64,000 nucleotides of DNA from CAYMCO01 sp964388955 (GTDB lineage Bacteria > Chloroflexota > Anaerolineae > Anaerolineales > E44-bin32): positions 124,001-188,000 of the forward strand of contig CAYMCO010000005.1 of NCBI GenBank assembly GCA_964388955.1, written 5' to 3'. This document shows, one piece after another, positions 26,168 to 34,690 of the stretch. The notes under the pieces were generated by a model. That model saw only the letters and a program-made list of their open reading frames with translations, did no database searches and had not been told where the DNA came from. The position numbers were made by a program, and so were the translations under genes. Position 1 is the stretch's first letter. Each line of letters begins with the position of its first letter.

Positions 26168-26257
26168 ATGCTGACCAAAGCGCACCGCTACGCTATCTAC
26201 GCCTATTATTACTTCTTTACGGGGGAGCGTCATCCGCTGCTGCTTGACCTTGGCTAG
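26168..26257 (+). CDS. Tyr/Phe-rich leader peptide of the aro operon
   Basis: 29 codons between promoter and terminator. Residues 8-17 read YAIYAYYYFF: five Tyr and two Phe in ten codons. The operon downstream makes chorismate and, through TyrA, tyrosine. A ribosome stalled at these codons would leave GCTTGAC (26242-26248) free to pair with GTCGAGC (26284-26290) in the terminator's 5' arm, allowing read-through. One that reaches the stop would cover 26242-26248. This is the standard geometry of Phe/Tyr attenuation. No ribosome site; near-leaderless initiation is inferred. Confidence 0.87.
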   Translation: MLTKAHRYAIYAYYYFFTGERHPLLLDLG

Positions 26258-26278
26258 ATAGAACCGGTCCTGGAACCT

Positions 26279-26309
26279 AAAGCGTCGAGCACCAGCTCGG
26301 CGCTTTTTT
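26279..26309 (+). terminator. Attenuator terminator upstream of aroF
   Basis: A 12-bp stem (26279-26290 with 26295-26306, one G-U pair), a 4-base loop ACCA and six T residues. It lies 21 bases after the Tyr/Phe leader stop codon and about 60 bases before aroF. Confidence 0.88.
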
Positions 26310-26369
26310 CGTTTCTCCACCTTGGGGACGCTGTCGCCGGGAATGCGAAGGAGAAAAGGAGAGAGTGCC

Positions 26370-27401
26370 ATGATCATCGTTATGGGACGGGACGCCTCGG
26401 CAGGGCAGGTGGCCGATGTCGTCTCCCGGGTCGAGGGAGAGGGTTTCCAGACCAACCTCAGCGTAGGCGAAGAGCGCACCATCATCGGGGTGGTCGGGGA
26501 TGAGCGAGGCCTCTCCGCCAGCCAATTCGAGGCCATGGAGGGCGTCGAGCGTGTGCTCAGGGTCCTGCACCGATTCAAGCTCGCCTCGCGCGAGATGCAT
26601 CCCGAGGACACCGTCGTATCCATCAACGGAGTGCAGGTCGGCGGCCCCCAAATCGTCATCATCGCCGGGCCGTGCGCCGTCGAAAGCCGCTCTCAACTGC
26701 TTGAGACAGCATATGCGGTCAAAGAGGCCGGCGCGTCCGCCTTGCGCGGCGGCGCGTACAAGCCCCGCACATCCCCATACAGCTTCCAGGGGCTGGGGGA
26801 GGAAGGGCTTGAATTGCTGGCCGAGGCCAAGCAGGCCACCGGCCTCTCCATCGTCACGGAGGCGATGTCACCCGAACAGATCCCCCTGGTGATGCGCTAC
26901 GCCGATGTCATCCAGATCGGGGCGCGCAACATGCAGAATTACGCCCTGCTGCGGGCCGCCGGCGAGTCGGGTCATCCCGTCCTGCTCAAACGCGGCCTGA
27001 TGTCCACCATCGAGGAATGGCTGATGTCGGCGGAGTACGTGCTAGCCCAGGGCAACTCGCGGCTCATGCTCTGCGAGCGCGGCATTCGCACCTTTGAAAC
27101 CTACACTCGCAACACAACGGATATTAACGCCGTCCCCGTGGTCAAGAGCCTTTCCCACCTGCCTGTCATCCTCGATCCGAGCCACAGCACCGGGAAGTGG
27201 CAGTATGTGACCGCCGTCGCCCGGGCCGGAATCGCGGCCGGAGCCGACGGCCTGATGGTGGAGGTCCACCGGGATCCGAAGCACGCCCGTTCCGACGGGG
27301 CGCAGAGCCTCACACCGGAGAACTTCAAGATCCTGGTCGCGGAGACCGCTCGCATCGCGGCCGCCATGGGTCGGGAGGGGGTGAGGGCGCATGAAGCTTG
27401 A
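26370..27401 (+). CDS. aroF: 3-deoxy-7-phosphoheptulonate (DAHP) synthase, type I-beta with N-terminal regulatory domain
   Basis: 343 residues. Condenses phosphoenolpyruvate and erythrose 4-phosphate, first step of the shikimate pathway. An N-terminal ferredoxin-like domain of about 70 residues (IIVMGRDASAGQVADVVSRVE) matches the Thermotoga-type enzyme in which it mediates Tyr/Phe inhibition. Catalytic part: IAGPCAVESRSQLLETA, GGAYKPRTSPYSFQGLG, and DPSHSTGKW. The ATG with AAGGAGAG was chosen over an earlier frame opening. First gene of the aro operon; overlaps tyrA by 11 bases. Confidence 0.94.
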   Translation: MIIVMGRDASAGQVADVVSRVEGEGFQTNLSVGEERTIIGVVGDERGLSASQFEAMEGVERVLRVLHRFKLASREMHPEDTVVSINGVQVGGPQIVIIAGPCAVESRSQLLETAYAVKEAGASALRGGAYKPRTSPYSFQGLGEEGLELLAEAKQATGLSIVTEAMSPEQIPLVMRYADVIQIGARNMQNYALLRAAGESGHPVLLKRGLMSTIEEWLMSAEYVLAQGNSRLMLCERGIRTFETYTRNTTDINAVPVVKSLSHLPVILDPSHSTGKWQYVTAVARAGIAAGADGLMVEVHRDPKHARSDGAQSLTPENFKILVAETARIAAAMGREGVRAHEA

Positions 27402-28263
27402 GGGCATGCAGGTGACTATCGCCGGCCTGGGATTGATGGGCGGCTCCCTGGCGCGTGCGCTGCGTCCCTTGGGGCCCACCATCAGCGGGATAGATCACGA
27501 TCCAGAGACGCTCCGCCTCGCACAGGAGCTTGGCGTCATCGATCGCGCCAGCCCCGCGTTGGAAGACGGCCTGAGGCGGTGTGACCTGGCGGTGCTCGCC
27601 GTGCCGGTGCGCTCGTGCGTGGCGATCATCGAGCGCCTCGGCCGCGATCTCCCCGTCCCACCGCGGCTGCTCGACCTGGGCTCCACAAAAGCCGCCATCG
27701 TCGACGCGATGCGCAGCCTGCCGCCGGAGTGCGATCCCATCGGCGGACATCCGATGTGCGGCAAGGAGACATCGGGGCTGCTCTCCTGCGATCCGAACTT
27801 GTATCAAAATGCCACATTCGCGCTTGTGCCGACGGAGCGTACTTCAAACGATCTGGTGGACTTCGCCCAGGAATTCGTCCGTTCACTGGGCGCCCATCCG
27901 TTACTGCTGGACGCCGATGAACACGATCGGATGGTCGCCTACTCCAGCCACCTCCCATACTTGATCGCGGCCGGGCTGGTCAGAACCATCGAGCCCATCG
28001 GTCGCGAACATCCGCGCTTGTGGCAACTGCTCGGCCCGGGCTTCCGCGACACCTCGCGCCTGGCCGCGGGGGATCCGGGCATGATGATCGACATCTTGTC
28101 GACCAACCGCGCCTACATCGAGGAGGCATTGGCCGGGATGACTGGCGCAATGGAAGGCCTGCGTTCCACCTTGCAGAATGAGGCGACCCTGGCCGAGTGG
28201 TTGGAAAGCGCCCGGCTCCGCCGCCGGGAATTGGCGTTTCAGGTCCCAGGGAGCCGGAAGTAG
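27391..28263 (+). CDS. tyrA: Prephenate dehydrogenase
   Basis: 290 residues. Oxidatively decarboxylates prephenate for tyrosine synthesis (an arogenate preference cannot be excluded). NAD motif ITAGLGLMGGSLARAL-like at the start (TIAGLGLMGGSLARAL), active-site His in IGGHPMCGKETSG, and the helical dimer domain with DADEHDRMVAYSSHLPYLIA. No ACT or chorismate mutase fusion. Ends adjacent to aroA with no gap. Confidence 0.93.
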   Translation: MKLEGMQVTIAGLGLMGGSLARALRPLGPTISGIDHDPETLRLAQELGVIDRASPALEDGLRRCDLAVLAVPVRSCVAIIERLGRDLPVPPRLLDLGSTKAAIVDAMRSLPPECDPIGGHPMCGKETSGLLSCDPNLYQNATFALVPTERTSNDLVDFAQEFVRSLGAHPLLLDADEHDRMVAYSSHLPYLIAAGLVRTIEPIGREHPRLWQLLGPGFRDTSRLAAGDPGMMIDILSTNRAYIEEALAGMTGAMEGLRSTLQNEATLAEWLESARLRRRELAFQVPGSRK

Positions 28264-29556
28264 ATGGAGCTGCGAATACTCGGACCTTCTCCAGCATTGA
28301 AGGGGGCGCCTTGCCCGCCCGGGGACAAGTCCATATCCCACCGGGCTTTGCTGCTGGCTTCCCTTGCCCACGGCCCTAGCCGCCTGTTGGGCTTTCTAAG
28401 GGCAGGCGTGACGGAAGCGATGCTCGATTGCTTGCGGAAGCTGGGCGCCGACGTGGAGTTCATCAGCGACGACGATTTGTTGGTCATCGGCCGGCCCTGG
28501 GCGTCTCCCAAAAAGTCATTGGACTGCCGAAATTCCGGCGCGACCATGCGCATGCTGTTGGGCGCGCTGGCTGGTCGCCCTCTGCGGTCGACTCTCGATG
28601 GAAGCGAGCGCCTGCGTCAGCGACCAATGGGCCGCGTGGTGGAGCCGCTGATCGCCATGGGAGCCAATATCCGTGCCCAGGGGCCGGGAAACCAACCCCC
28701 GCTTGTGGTACAGGGAGGCGGGCTGCACGGCGTTGAATACCAACTGCCAGTGGCCTCCGCCCAAGTGAAGACCGCGATCCTCTTCGCCGCGCTCTCGGCC
28801 GAAGGCAAGACCCTCCTTCAAGAGCCCGGCCCCTCACGCGACCACACTGAGCGCATCCTGGAGAGCCAGGGGATCGCCATCCGCTTCGGGGATCTGCAGG
28901 TGGAGCTGACACCTGAGACACGTCCCTTGCCCGCCTTCACCCTGCGCATTCCCGGGGATATCTCCTCCGCCGCCTTTCTCATCGTCGCAGGGCTCACGGT
29001 TCCGGGATCCTCCCTGCGTATCGGCAGCGTCGGGATCAACCCCACTCGCACGGGGCTGCTGGACACCTTGCTGGAAATGGGCGCCGACATCCAGGTTGGC
29101 GAGCAGCGGCAGGATGGCAGGGAGCCCGTGGCGGACCTGGGCGTGAAACCCGGCGGCCTGCAGGCGGTGGACATCCACGGAGACCGGGTCGTGCGCATGA
29201 TCGATGAATTTCCCATCTTTGCCGTCGTCGCCACACAGGCGGCCGGTGAAAGCACCGTTCGCCAGGCATTGGAACTGCGCCATAAGGAATCCGACCGCAT
29301 CAGCGCGCTTGTCGGAGAGCTGCGTAACATGGGGGCCCAGATCGAAGAGCTCCCCGACGGTTTCGTGGTGGCAGGCCCCACCCAACTGCAGGGAGCTCGC
29401 CTGCATTCCCATGGAGACCATCGCCTGGCCATGGCGCTGACCGTCGCCGGCCTGCTCGCGCAGGGTGAGACTGTCATCGAAGGCGCGGAATGCATCCAGG
29501 AATCCTTTCCCGGCTTCCTGAAAAGCCTCGCCTCCCTGGGGGCACAAATCGCATGA
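28264..29556 (+). CDS. aroA: 5-enolpyruvylshikimate-3-phosphate synthase
   Basis: 430 residues. Transfers enolpyruvyl from PEP to shikimate 3-phosphate. Substrate-binding motifs PGDKSISHRALLLASLA, LDCRNSGATMRMLLGALAG, RHKESDRISALVGELRN-like (LRHKESDRISALVGEL) and HGDHRLAMALTVAGLLA are intact. In the N-terminal PEP loop NSGATMR replaces NSGTTMR-type sequences (Ala at the glyphosate-sensitivity position region), a common class II trait. Its last bases overlap aroE as ATGA. Confidence 0.95.
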   Translation: MELRILGPSPALKGAPCPPGDKSISHRALLLASLAHGPSRLLGFLRAGVTEAMLDCLRKLGADVEFISDDDLLVIGRPWASPKKSLDCRNSGATMRMLLGALAGRPLRSTLDGSERLRQRPMGRVVEPLIAMGANIRAQGPGNQPPLVVQGGGLHGVEYQLPVASAQVKTAILFAALSAEGKTLLQEPGPSRDHTERILESQGIAIRFGDLQVELTPETRPLPAFTLRIPGDISSAAFLIVAGLTVPGSSLRIGSVGINPTRTGLLDTLLEMGADIQVGEQRQDGREPVADLGVKPGGLQAVDIHGDRVVRMIDEFPIFAVVATQAAGESTVRQALELRHKESDRISALVGELRNMGAQIEELPDGFVVAGPTQLQGARLHSHGDHRLAMALTVAGLLAQGETVIEGAECIQESFPGFLKSLASLGAQIA

Positions 29557-30401
29557 AACGTGTGGCGTTGATCGGCTACCCTTTGGGGCATTCCGTCTCC
29601 CCAGCCATGCACAATGCGGCATTCCGCAAGCTCGGTCTGGACTGGGAATACGAGGCGCGCCTGACCCCCCCGGAGAAGCTTCGGGGAGCTGTCGCCGCAC
29701 TGCGGGACGACCCCTGGGTGGGTGCCAATATCACCGTGCCCTTCAAGGAAGATGTGCTCCCTTTGCTGGACGAAGTCGATCCGCGCGCAGCAACAGTGGG
29801 CGCGGCGAACACGATATGGAGCCGCGAGGGGCGGCTGATCGGCGAGAATACTGACGTTGAAGGATTTCGGATCGATCTGGGGGCGCATTGCCCGAACCCC
29901 TCAGACGGAACAATGGTTGTCCTTGGCGCGGGAGGTGCAGCGCGCGCGGTGGTATTCTCCCTCGCCCAAGAAAGCGTGGACCTGCGTCTGATCTGCCGTC
30001 GAGAGCCGCCAGGGCGTCAAATCGCCGCCGCACTTCGGGCCCATTCCGGGGTCGAATTGCGGGTGCTTCCCTGGAGGGAAGCTTCGTTCCGGGGGATCCC
30101 CGCAACGACGAGCCTTCTCGTCAACGCCACCCCCCTCGGCATGCACCCCCATTCGGACGCCAGCCCCTGGCCGGAGGCTGTCCCCTTCCCCCGCCGGGCT
30201 TTCGTGTATGATCTGGTCTACAATCCAAGGGTGACCCGGTTTGTCCAAACGGCCCGCGCCCAGGGCCTAAGGGCGGCCACCGGCATGGGCATGCTAGTAG
30301 AGCAGGGTGCGCTGGCCTTCGAGCGCTGGACCGGCTTGCCGGCGCCTCGTGAGACCATGCGACGTGCCGCAGAGCGAACGCTGGAGGCTGACTATGCTTA
30401 G
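29553..30401 (+). CDS. aroE: Shikimate dehydrogenase
   Basis: About 282 residues. NADPH-dependent reduction of 3-dehydroshikimate. Motifs: IGYPLGHSVSPAMHNAAFRK, NITVPFKEDVLPLLDE with the catalytic Lys, GAANTIWSREGRLIGENTD with the catalytic Asp, and the nucleotide motif VLGAGGAARAVVFSL. The start is the ATG of an ATGA overlap with aroA. Overlaps aroC by eight bases. Confidence 0.94.
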   Translation: MKRVALIGYPLGHSVSPAMHNAAFRKLGLDWEYEARLTPPEKLRGAVAALRDDPWVGANITVPFKEDVLPLLDEVDPRAATVGAANTIWSREGRLIGENTDVEGFRIDLGAHCPNPSDGTMVVLGAGGAARAVVFSLAQESVDLRLICRREPPGRQIAAALRAHSGVELRVLPWREASFRGIPATTSLLVNATPLGMHPHSDASPWPEAVPFPRRAFVYDLVYNPRVTRFVQTARAQGLRAATGMGMLVEQGALAFERWTGLPAPRETMRRAAERTLEADYA

Positions 30402-31560
30402 ATTCTTGACCGCCGGCGAATCACACGGACCTGCCGTAGTCGCCATACTGGAGGGGATGCCGGCTGGATTGCAGTTGTCCCCCGACGACATCGTCCCAGA
30501 CCTGGCCCGAAGGCAGCGGGGCTACGGCGCAGGTCCCCGCATGAAATTGGAGCGCGACCAGGTGGAGATCCTGGGCGGTGTGATGGCCGGGGAGACTCTG
30601 GGGTCGCCCATCGCCATGCGCATCGAGAACCGGGTCCACGGTCGCTGGAAGGGGACGCCGGTCGACCCGATGACGGTGCCGCGGCCGGGTCACGCCGACC
30701 TCACCGGCGCCTTGAAGTATGGCTACCGAGACCTGCGCCGGTCGCTGGAGCGCGCTTCCGCCAGGGAGACCGCAGCCCGCGTGGCGGTAGGCAGCGTTTG
30801 CCGGCGGTTGCTTGGACAATTCCATATCCAGGTCGGGAGTTATGTGTGCGAAATCGGATCGGCGTGCGCAAGTTTCGAGAGCATGGGGTACGCGGCGCGC
30901 TTTCAGAACGCCGAGGCCAGCGCCGTGCGCTGCCCTTCGGAGGCGGGAGATGCCGCCATACAGGAGGAGATCGAAGCCGCCATTAGGGAAAAAGACACGC
31001 TGGGAGGAGTTTTCGAAGTCGTCGCATTGGGCGTCCCTGCCGGCTTGGGAAGCTATGTGCATTGGGATCGTCGGCTCGACGCCCAGTTGGGCTTAGCCTT
31101 CATGAGCATCCCCGGGATCAAAGGCGTCGAGATCGGCGAGGGGTTCGCGAACGCGCGCAAACGGGGGACGCAGGTGCACGACGAAATATGCGTCTCCAGC
31201 GGGAAGCTCGTGCGGCCCACCAATAACGCCGGAGGCACGGAGGGGGGTATTTCCAACGGCCAGCCGCTGGTGGTCCGCGCGGCCATGAAACCCATCTCCA
31301 CAACCCTCACGCCGCGCCGTTCCGTCGATCTTCAAACCGGGGAAGCTGCGCAGACCCGCTATGAACGTTCCGATTTCTGCGCCGTGCCAAGAGCGACGGT
31401 GATCGGAGAAGCGCTGATGTGCTACGTGCTGGCAGGCGAATTGCTGGTGAAGCTGGGCGGGGATTCGATGGAGGAGCTGCTCGAACGCTACCAGCGCTTG
31501 CGCGAACCGCGCCTGGCGGATTTGGAGATGGACGGCACCCCGGCCGTCTTCTGGGAGTGA
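30394..31560 (+). CDS. aroC: Chorismate synthase
   Basis: 388 residues. Makes chorismate from EPSP using reduced FMN. LRFLTAGESHGPAVVAILEGMPAG at the start, ERASARETAARVAVGSVCR (the usual 'GRxSARET' with Glu-Arg-Ala), and MSIPGIKGVEIGEGF plus LTPRRSVDLQTGE for FMN and substrate binding. CTGGAGG lies before the chosen ATG, which overlaps the aroE stop. A longer open frame upstream is inside aroE and lacks family homology. Confidence 0.95.
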   Translation: MLRFLTAGESHGPAVVAILEGMPAGLQLSPDDIVPDLARRQRGYGAGPRMKLERDQVEILGGVMAGETLGSPIAMRIENRVHGRWKGTPVDPMTVPRPGHADLTGALKYGYRDLRRSLERASARETAARVAVGSVCRRLLGQFHIQVGSYVCEIGSACASFESMGYAARFQNAEASAVRCPSEAGDAAIQEEIEAAIREKDTLGGVFEVVALGVPAGLGSYVHWDRRLDAQLGLAFMSIPGIKGVEIGEGFANARKRGTQVHDEICVSSGKLVRPTNNAGGTEGGISNGQPLVVRAAMKPISTTLTPRRSVDLQTGEAAQTRYERSDFCAVPRATVIGEALMCYVLAGELLVKLGGDSMEELLERYQRLREPRLADLEMDGTPAVFWE

Positions 31561-31563
31561 ACT

Positions 31564-33210
31564 TTGCCATTATCTGACTCACCCGCGCCCAATCCAGATT
31601 TGTCCAACCACCCGGGGCCCGAGGCGCACGCCTGTTCGGAGGGCGCGCTTGCCCCGGAGAATCTCATCCTCTTCGGCCCTCCCGCTTCAGGGAAGAGCGC
31701 CGCCGGTTTGGCGCTGGCCCAGTCGCTGGGCAGAGAATTCGTCGACACCGATGCCCGCATCGAAGCGGAGACGGGGAAGACAATCACTGCGATATTCCGG
31801 ACCCAGGGAGAAGCGGCCTTCCGCTCCCTGGAAGCCAAGCTGGCGCGCTCGCTGGCGGCGCGCGCCGGCCTGGTGGTTGCCTGCGGCGGCGGGATGCTGC
31901 TCAATCCGGAAAGCCGCCGGCGCTTGGAGGGGAGCGGTCGGGTGATCTTCCTCGACTCCAGCGTGCAGTCCATCCGACGCCGCCTGTCCGACAACCCCCA
32001 GACCAGGCCGCTACTGGCGGGCGACCCAGACGAAGGGCTCAAGCGCCTGCTGTCAGAACGCGAGGCGGTGTATGGATCCTTCCCAGAGCGGGTGGACACC
32101 AGCCATCGCCGCCCGGATGAAGTCGCAAGTCTGCTCGCAGTGCGATGCGCCTCCGCCTCCCCCCATTCTTTCGAGATCCGGCAGCCGCCGGCCGCCACTC
32201 ATGGCAAGTTGAGTTCAGGTGCGCTGGAAGGATGTTCCCCTGATCTGGCCGAATACGACCTCCGTCCGCCCCTGGTCATCGTCGCCGACTCTAACGTCGC
32301 CGCCCTATACGCCAGAAAGCTGGCTCGATCGCTGGCCGCGGAGACTCTCGTCTTCCCTGCCGGCGAACAGCATAAGACTCTGCACACCGCCGCCCGGCTG
32401 TACGCAGGACTGCTGGATCAGGGGATGGATCGTCGCGGGACCGTGCTGGCCTTGGGAGGTGGCGTAACCGGTGACTTGGCGGGATTTGTAGCCGCCACGT
32501 TCATGCGCGGGGTCCACTGGGTAAATCTGCCCACCTCTAGCCTGGCCATGATCGATGCGAGCCTGGGAGGCAAGGTCGGAGTGGATATGCCTCAAGGCAA
32601 GAATCTGGTGGGCGCGTTTCATCCGCCCGCCCTCATCCTTGCTGACACGAGGACATTGAACACACTTCCAGCGGCCGAGTTCAAGGCGGGATTGGCGGAA
32701 TTGGTCAAAGCTGCATTGATCGCGGATCCCCTCCTCTTCGAGTGGTTGGAGATCGGCGACGGACGGCCCACCCAGCGCTGGCTCGAACGCGCCCAGCAGG
32801 TCAAGATCGAACTGGTGCAGCGCGATCCTTTCGAGCGCGGTGTGCGCGCCGAGCTCAACCTGGGGCACACAGTCGCCCATGGGCTGGAAGCGGCCAGCGG
32901 GTACAGGCTGCGCCATGGCGATGCGGTGGCGATCGGCATGCTTGCGGAGGCGCGCATGGCGGAGGCCGTGGGCCTGGCCGCGGCCGGCTTGGCGGGCCGC
33001 GTTCACGCCGCCCTGGCCAACCTGGGTCTGCCCACGCGCGCCCAAGGCATCTCGTGCCAGGCTGTCCTTGGAGGGATGCGGGCCGACAAGAAGCGCCGTG
33101 GCCGCGAACTGCGGTTCTCCCTGCCGCGTGACGTCGGGGAGGTGGAGATCAACCGCCACGTCCCGGAGGGGGTCCAGCGGGCAGCGCTCAAAGGCGTATT
33201 GGAGGAATGA
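31564..33210 (+). CDS. aroKB: Bifunctional shikimate kinase / 3-dehydroquinate synthase (AroK-AroB fusion)
   Basis: 548 residues with two enzymes in one chain. Residues about 30-190 are shikimate kinase, with Walker A LFGPPASGKSAAG, EFVDTDARIEAETGKTI, and GGGMLLNPESR. After a linker, residues about 215-540 are dehydroquinate synthase, with PAGEQHKTL, GGGVTGDLAGFVAATFMRGV, PTSSLAMIDASLGGKVGVD, and NLGHTVAHGLEAASGYRLRHG with zinc ligands. Fusions in this order are known in Thermotoga and scattered bacteria. The start is a TTG four bases after aroC with GGGAG upstream. A first ~28-residue extension is low-complexity. Confidence 0.93.
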   Translation: MPLSDSPAPNPDLSNHPGPEAHACSEGALAPENLILFGPPASGKSAAGLALAQSLGREFVDTDARIEAETGKTITAIFRTQGEAAFRSLEAKLARSLAARAGLVVACGGGMLLNPESRRRLEGSGRVIFLDSSVQSIRRRLSDNPQTRPLLAGDPDEGLKRLLSEREAVYGSFPERVDTSHRRPDEVASLLAVRCASASPHSFEIRQPPAATHGKLSSGALEGCSPDLAEYDLRPPLVIVADSNVAALYARKLARSLAAETLVFPAGEQHKTLHTAARLYAGLLDQGMDRRGTVLALGGGVTGDLAGFVAATFMRGVHWVNLPTSSLAMIDASLGGKVGVDMPQGKNLVGAFHPPALILADTRTLNTLPAAEFKAGLAELVKAALIADPLLFEWLEIGDGRPTQRWLERAQQVKIELVQRDPFERGVRAELNLGHTVAHGLEAASGYRLRHGDAVAIGMLAEARMAEAVGLAAAGLAGRVHAALANLGLPTRAQGISCQAVLGGMRADKKRRGRELRFSLPRDVGEVEINRHVPEGVQRAALKGVLEE

Positions 33211-33653
33211 TGATCAGAATTCTGGTGCTCAACGGCCCCAATCTCAACCTCACCGGCGAGCGCAAGCCGGAGATATATGGGACGACCACCCTGGAGGACA
33301 TCCAAGGGCGGCTCCAACGCCTGGCAAGCGCTTGGGACATGGAAGTGCGGGGCTGCCAGTCCAACCACGAGGGAGAACTCATCGACGCCCTACATGAGGC
33401 GCGGGCATGGGCGGACGGGGTGATCATCAACCCTGGCGCGCTGGCGCACTATTCCATCGCCTTGAGAGATGCCATCGAGGCGATGGACGCCCCTGCCATA
33501 GAAGTGCACCTCTCCAACATCGCCGCCCGTGAGGCATTTCGCCAGAAATCTGTCACCGCAGGCGCTTGTTTGGGGAGCATCAGCGGTTTGGGCAGTTTGG
33601 GCTACACGCTGGCCTTGCGCGCGCTGCATGAGGTCCTCTTGGATTCGGCTTAG
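33207..33653 (+). CDS. aroQ: 3-dehydroquinate dehydratase, type II
   Basis: 148 residues, the usual length. Dehydrates 3-dehydroquinate by the anti route. VLNGPNLNLTGERKPEIYGTT with the catalytic Tyr, SNHEGELIDALHEA, INPGALAHYSIALRDAIEA and EVHLSNIAAREAFR with active-site His are all seen. ATGATG start overlaps the aroKB stop. Last gene of the aro operon, completing the seven-step pathway. Confidence 0.96.
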   Translation: MMIRILVLNGPNLNLTGERKPEIYGTTTLEDIQGRLQRLASAWDMEVRGCQSNHEGELIDALHEARAWADGVIINPGALAHYSIALRDAIEAMDAPAIEVHLSNIAAREAFRQKSVTAGACLGSISGLGSLGYTLALRALHEVLLDSA

Positions 33654-33671
33654 GTCGAGTTTGTTCCCCAG

Positions 33672-33729
33672 CCAGGTTGATGGTTGCACCTTCGCACGTT
33701 CAAACGTGATAACGTCCCAACGTGGAACG
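33672..33729. repeat. Degenerate 7-bp repeat tract
   Basis: Eight phased heptamers can be written (AGGTTGA, TGGTTGC, ACCTTCG, CACGTTC, AAACGTG, ATAACGT, CCCAACG, TGGAACG) sharing GTT or AACG cores. Lies in the gap after the aro operon. Related tracts occur at five other intergenic sites in this window. Confidence 0.55.
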
Positions 33730-33883
33730 GCCTTGTCGTTCGTCGTCATTCGTTCGGCGTTGGTCGGTGGCCGGTGTCTTCAATGGCGCTGCGTGCCACA
33801 AGAATCCGGATTCAATCCAGGGCGGACCCCGAGCCGAACCCCCTCCACCCCCATGGTAGAATCACCGCCAGGAGGGGCGAACC

Positions 33884-34102
33884 ATGATCAACGAGGATCT
33901 GCTCGAGATACTGCGCTGCCCGGCCTGTGTGCGCGAGAAAGAAGGCCTGTTGAAGTTGGAGCACGACACCTGGCTGGTCTGTCAGGACTGCGATCGCAAG
34001 TACCCCATCCGAGACGATATCCCGGTGATGCTGATCGAAGAGGGCGATAAGTGGATCTCAGTCAGCGTGGAGGATCTCCCGGTTCCACCCCCTGAAAAAT
34101 GA
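33884..34102 (+). CDS. Trm112-like zinc-ribbon protein
   Basis: 72 residues. Begins MINEDLLEILRCPACVREKEG and has a second pair in VCQDCDRKYPIRDDIPVML, the CxxC...CxxC ribbon of the Trm112/YcaR family. In eukaryotes Trm112 activates methyltransferases; bacterial forms are thought to be partners of methyltransferases or tied to lipid A genes, without a firm role. AGGAGGGG precedes the ATG. It is followed by a HEAT-repeat gene, perhaps co-transcribed. Confidence 0.85.
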   Translation: MINEDLLEILRCPACVREKEGLLKLEHDTWLVCQDCDRKYPIRDDIPVMLIEEGDKWISVSVEDLPVPPPEK

Positions 34103-34109
34103 CCCTTTG

Positions 34110-34685
34110 ATGCCCGGAATTCAATCTCTGATCGAAACGCTGGTCAGCGGCGATGAAACGCGCGCCGAGGCGGCCGCCAATGAGATGCCCAAGTGGGGTG
34201 AGACGGCCTTTCGCGAGTTGCTCGAACTGCGGGGGTCGCATGAGCCCGACGAGCGCTGGTGGGCGACGCGCGCCCTGGCCAATTTCCAATGCCATGCAGC
34301 CTCAGAAGCACTCCGGGAATCCCTGGAGGATCCGGATCCCGACGTGCGGCAGTGCGCAACACTGGCACTGCGGCATGTCCCCAGCGCGGCGGCAATCCCT
34401 GCCCTTCTGCAGGCCATGGCGAGCGAAGATGCGCTGCTTTCCCGCCTGGCATCCGACGCCCTATCCGCAGTCGGCCCCCCTGCGTTTGGGCCCCTGGAAA
34501 GAGCCGCCGGATCGCTTCACCCTGCGACTCGGCTGGGTGCCATCCGCGCCCTTGGGCGTATGGCCATCCCGGATGCAGTCCCCATTCTGTTCGCGGCTCT
34601 GGACGACCCCTCCCCGATGGTCCAGTTCTGGGCGGAGGACGGCCTGGAGCGGCTGGGGGCGGGTATGATCTTCTTTCAACGGTAG
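34110..34685 (+). CDS. HEAT-repeat protein
   Basis: 191 residues composed of helical pairs: ERWWATRALANFQCHAASEALRE, DPDVRQCATLALRHVPS, LLSRLASDALSAVGPPAFG, TRLGAIRALGRMAIPDAVPIL. These are HEAT/PBS-lyase-type repeats, protein-binding scaffolds with no catalytic residues. No signal peptide, so cytoplasmic. A TTG one codon upstream is possible. Starts eight bases after the Trm112-like gene. Partner unknown. Confidence 0.8.
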   Translation: MPGIQSLIETLVSGDETRAEAAANEMPKWGETAFRELLELRGSHEPDERWWATRALANFQCHAASEALRESLEDPDPDVRQCATLALRHVPSAAAIPALLQAMASEDALLSRLASDALSAVGPPAFGPLERAAGSLHPATRLGAIRALGRMAIPDAVPILFAALDDPSPMVQFWAEDGLERLGAGMIFFQR

Positions 34686-34690
34686 CCCCC

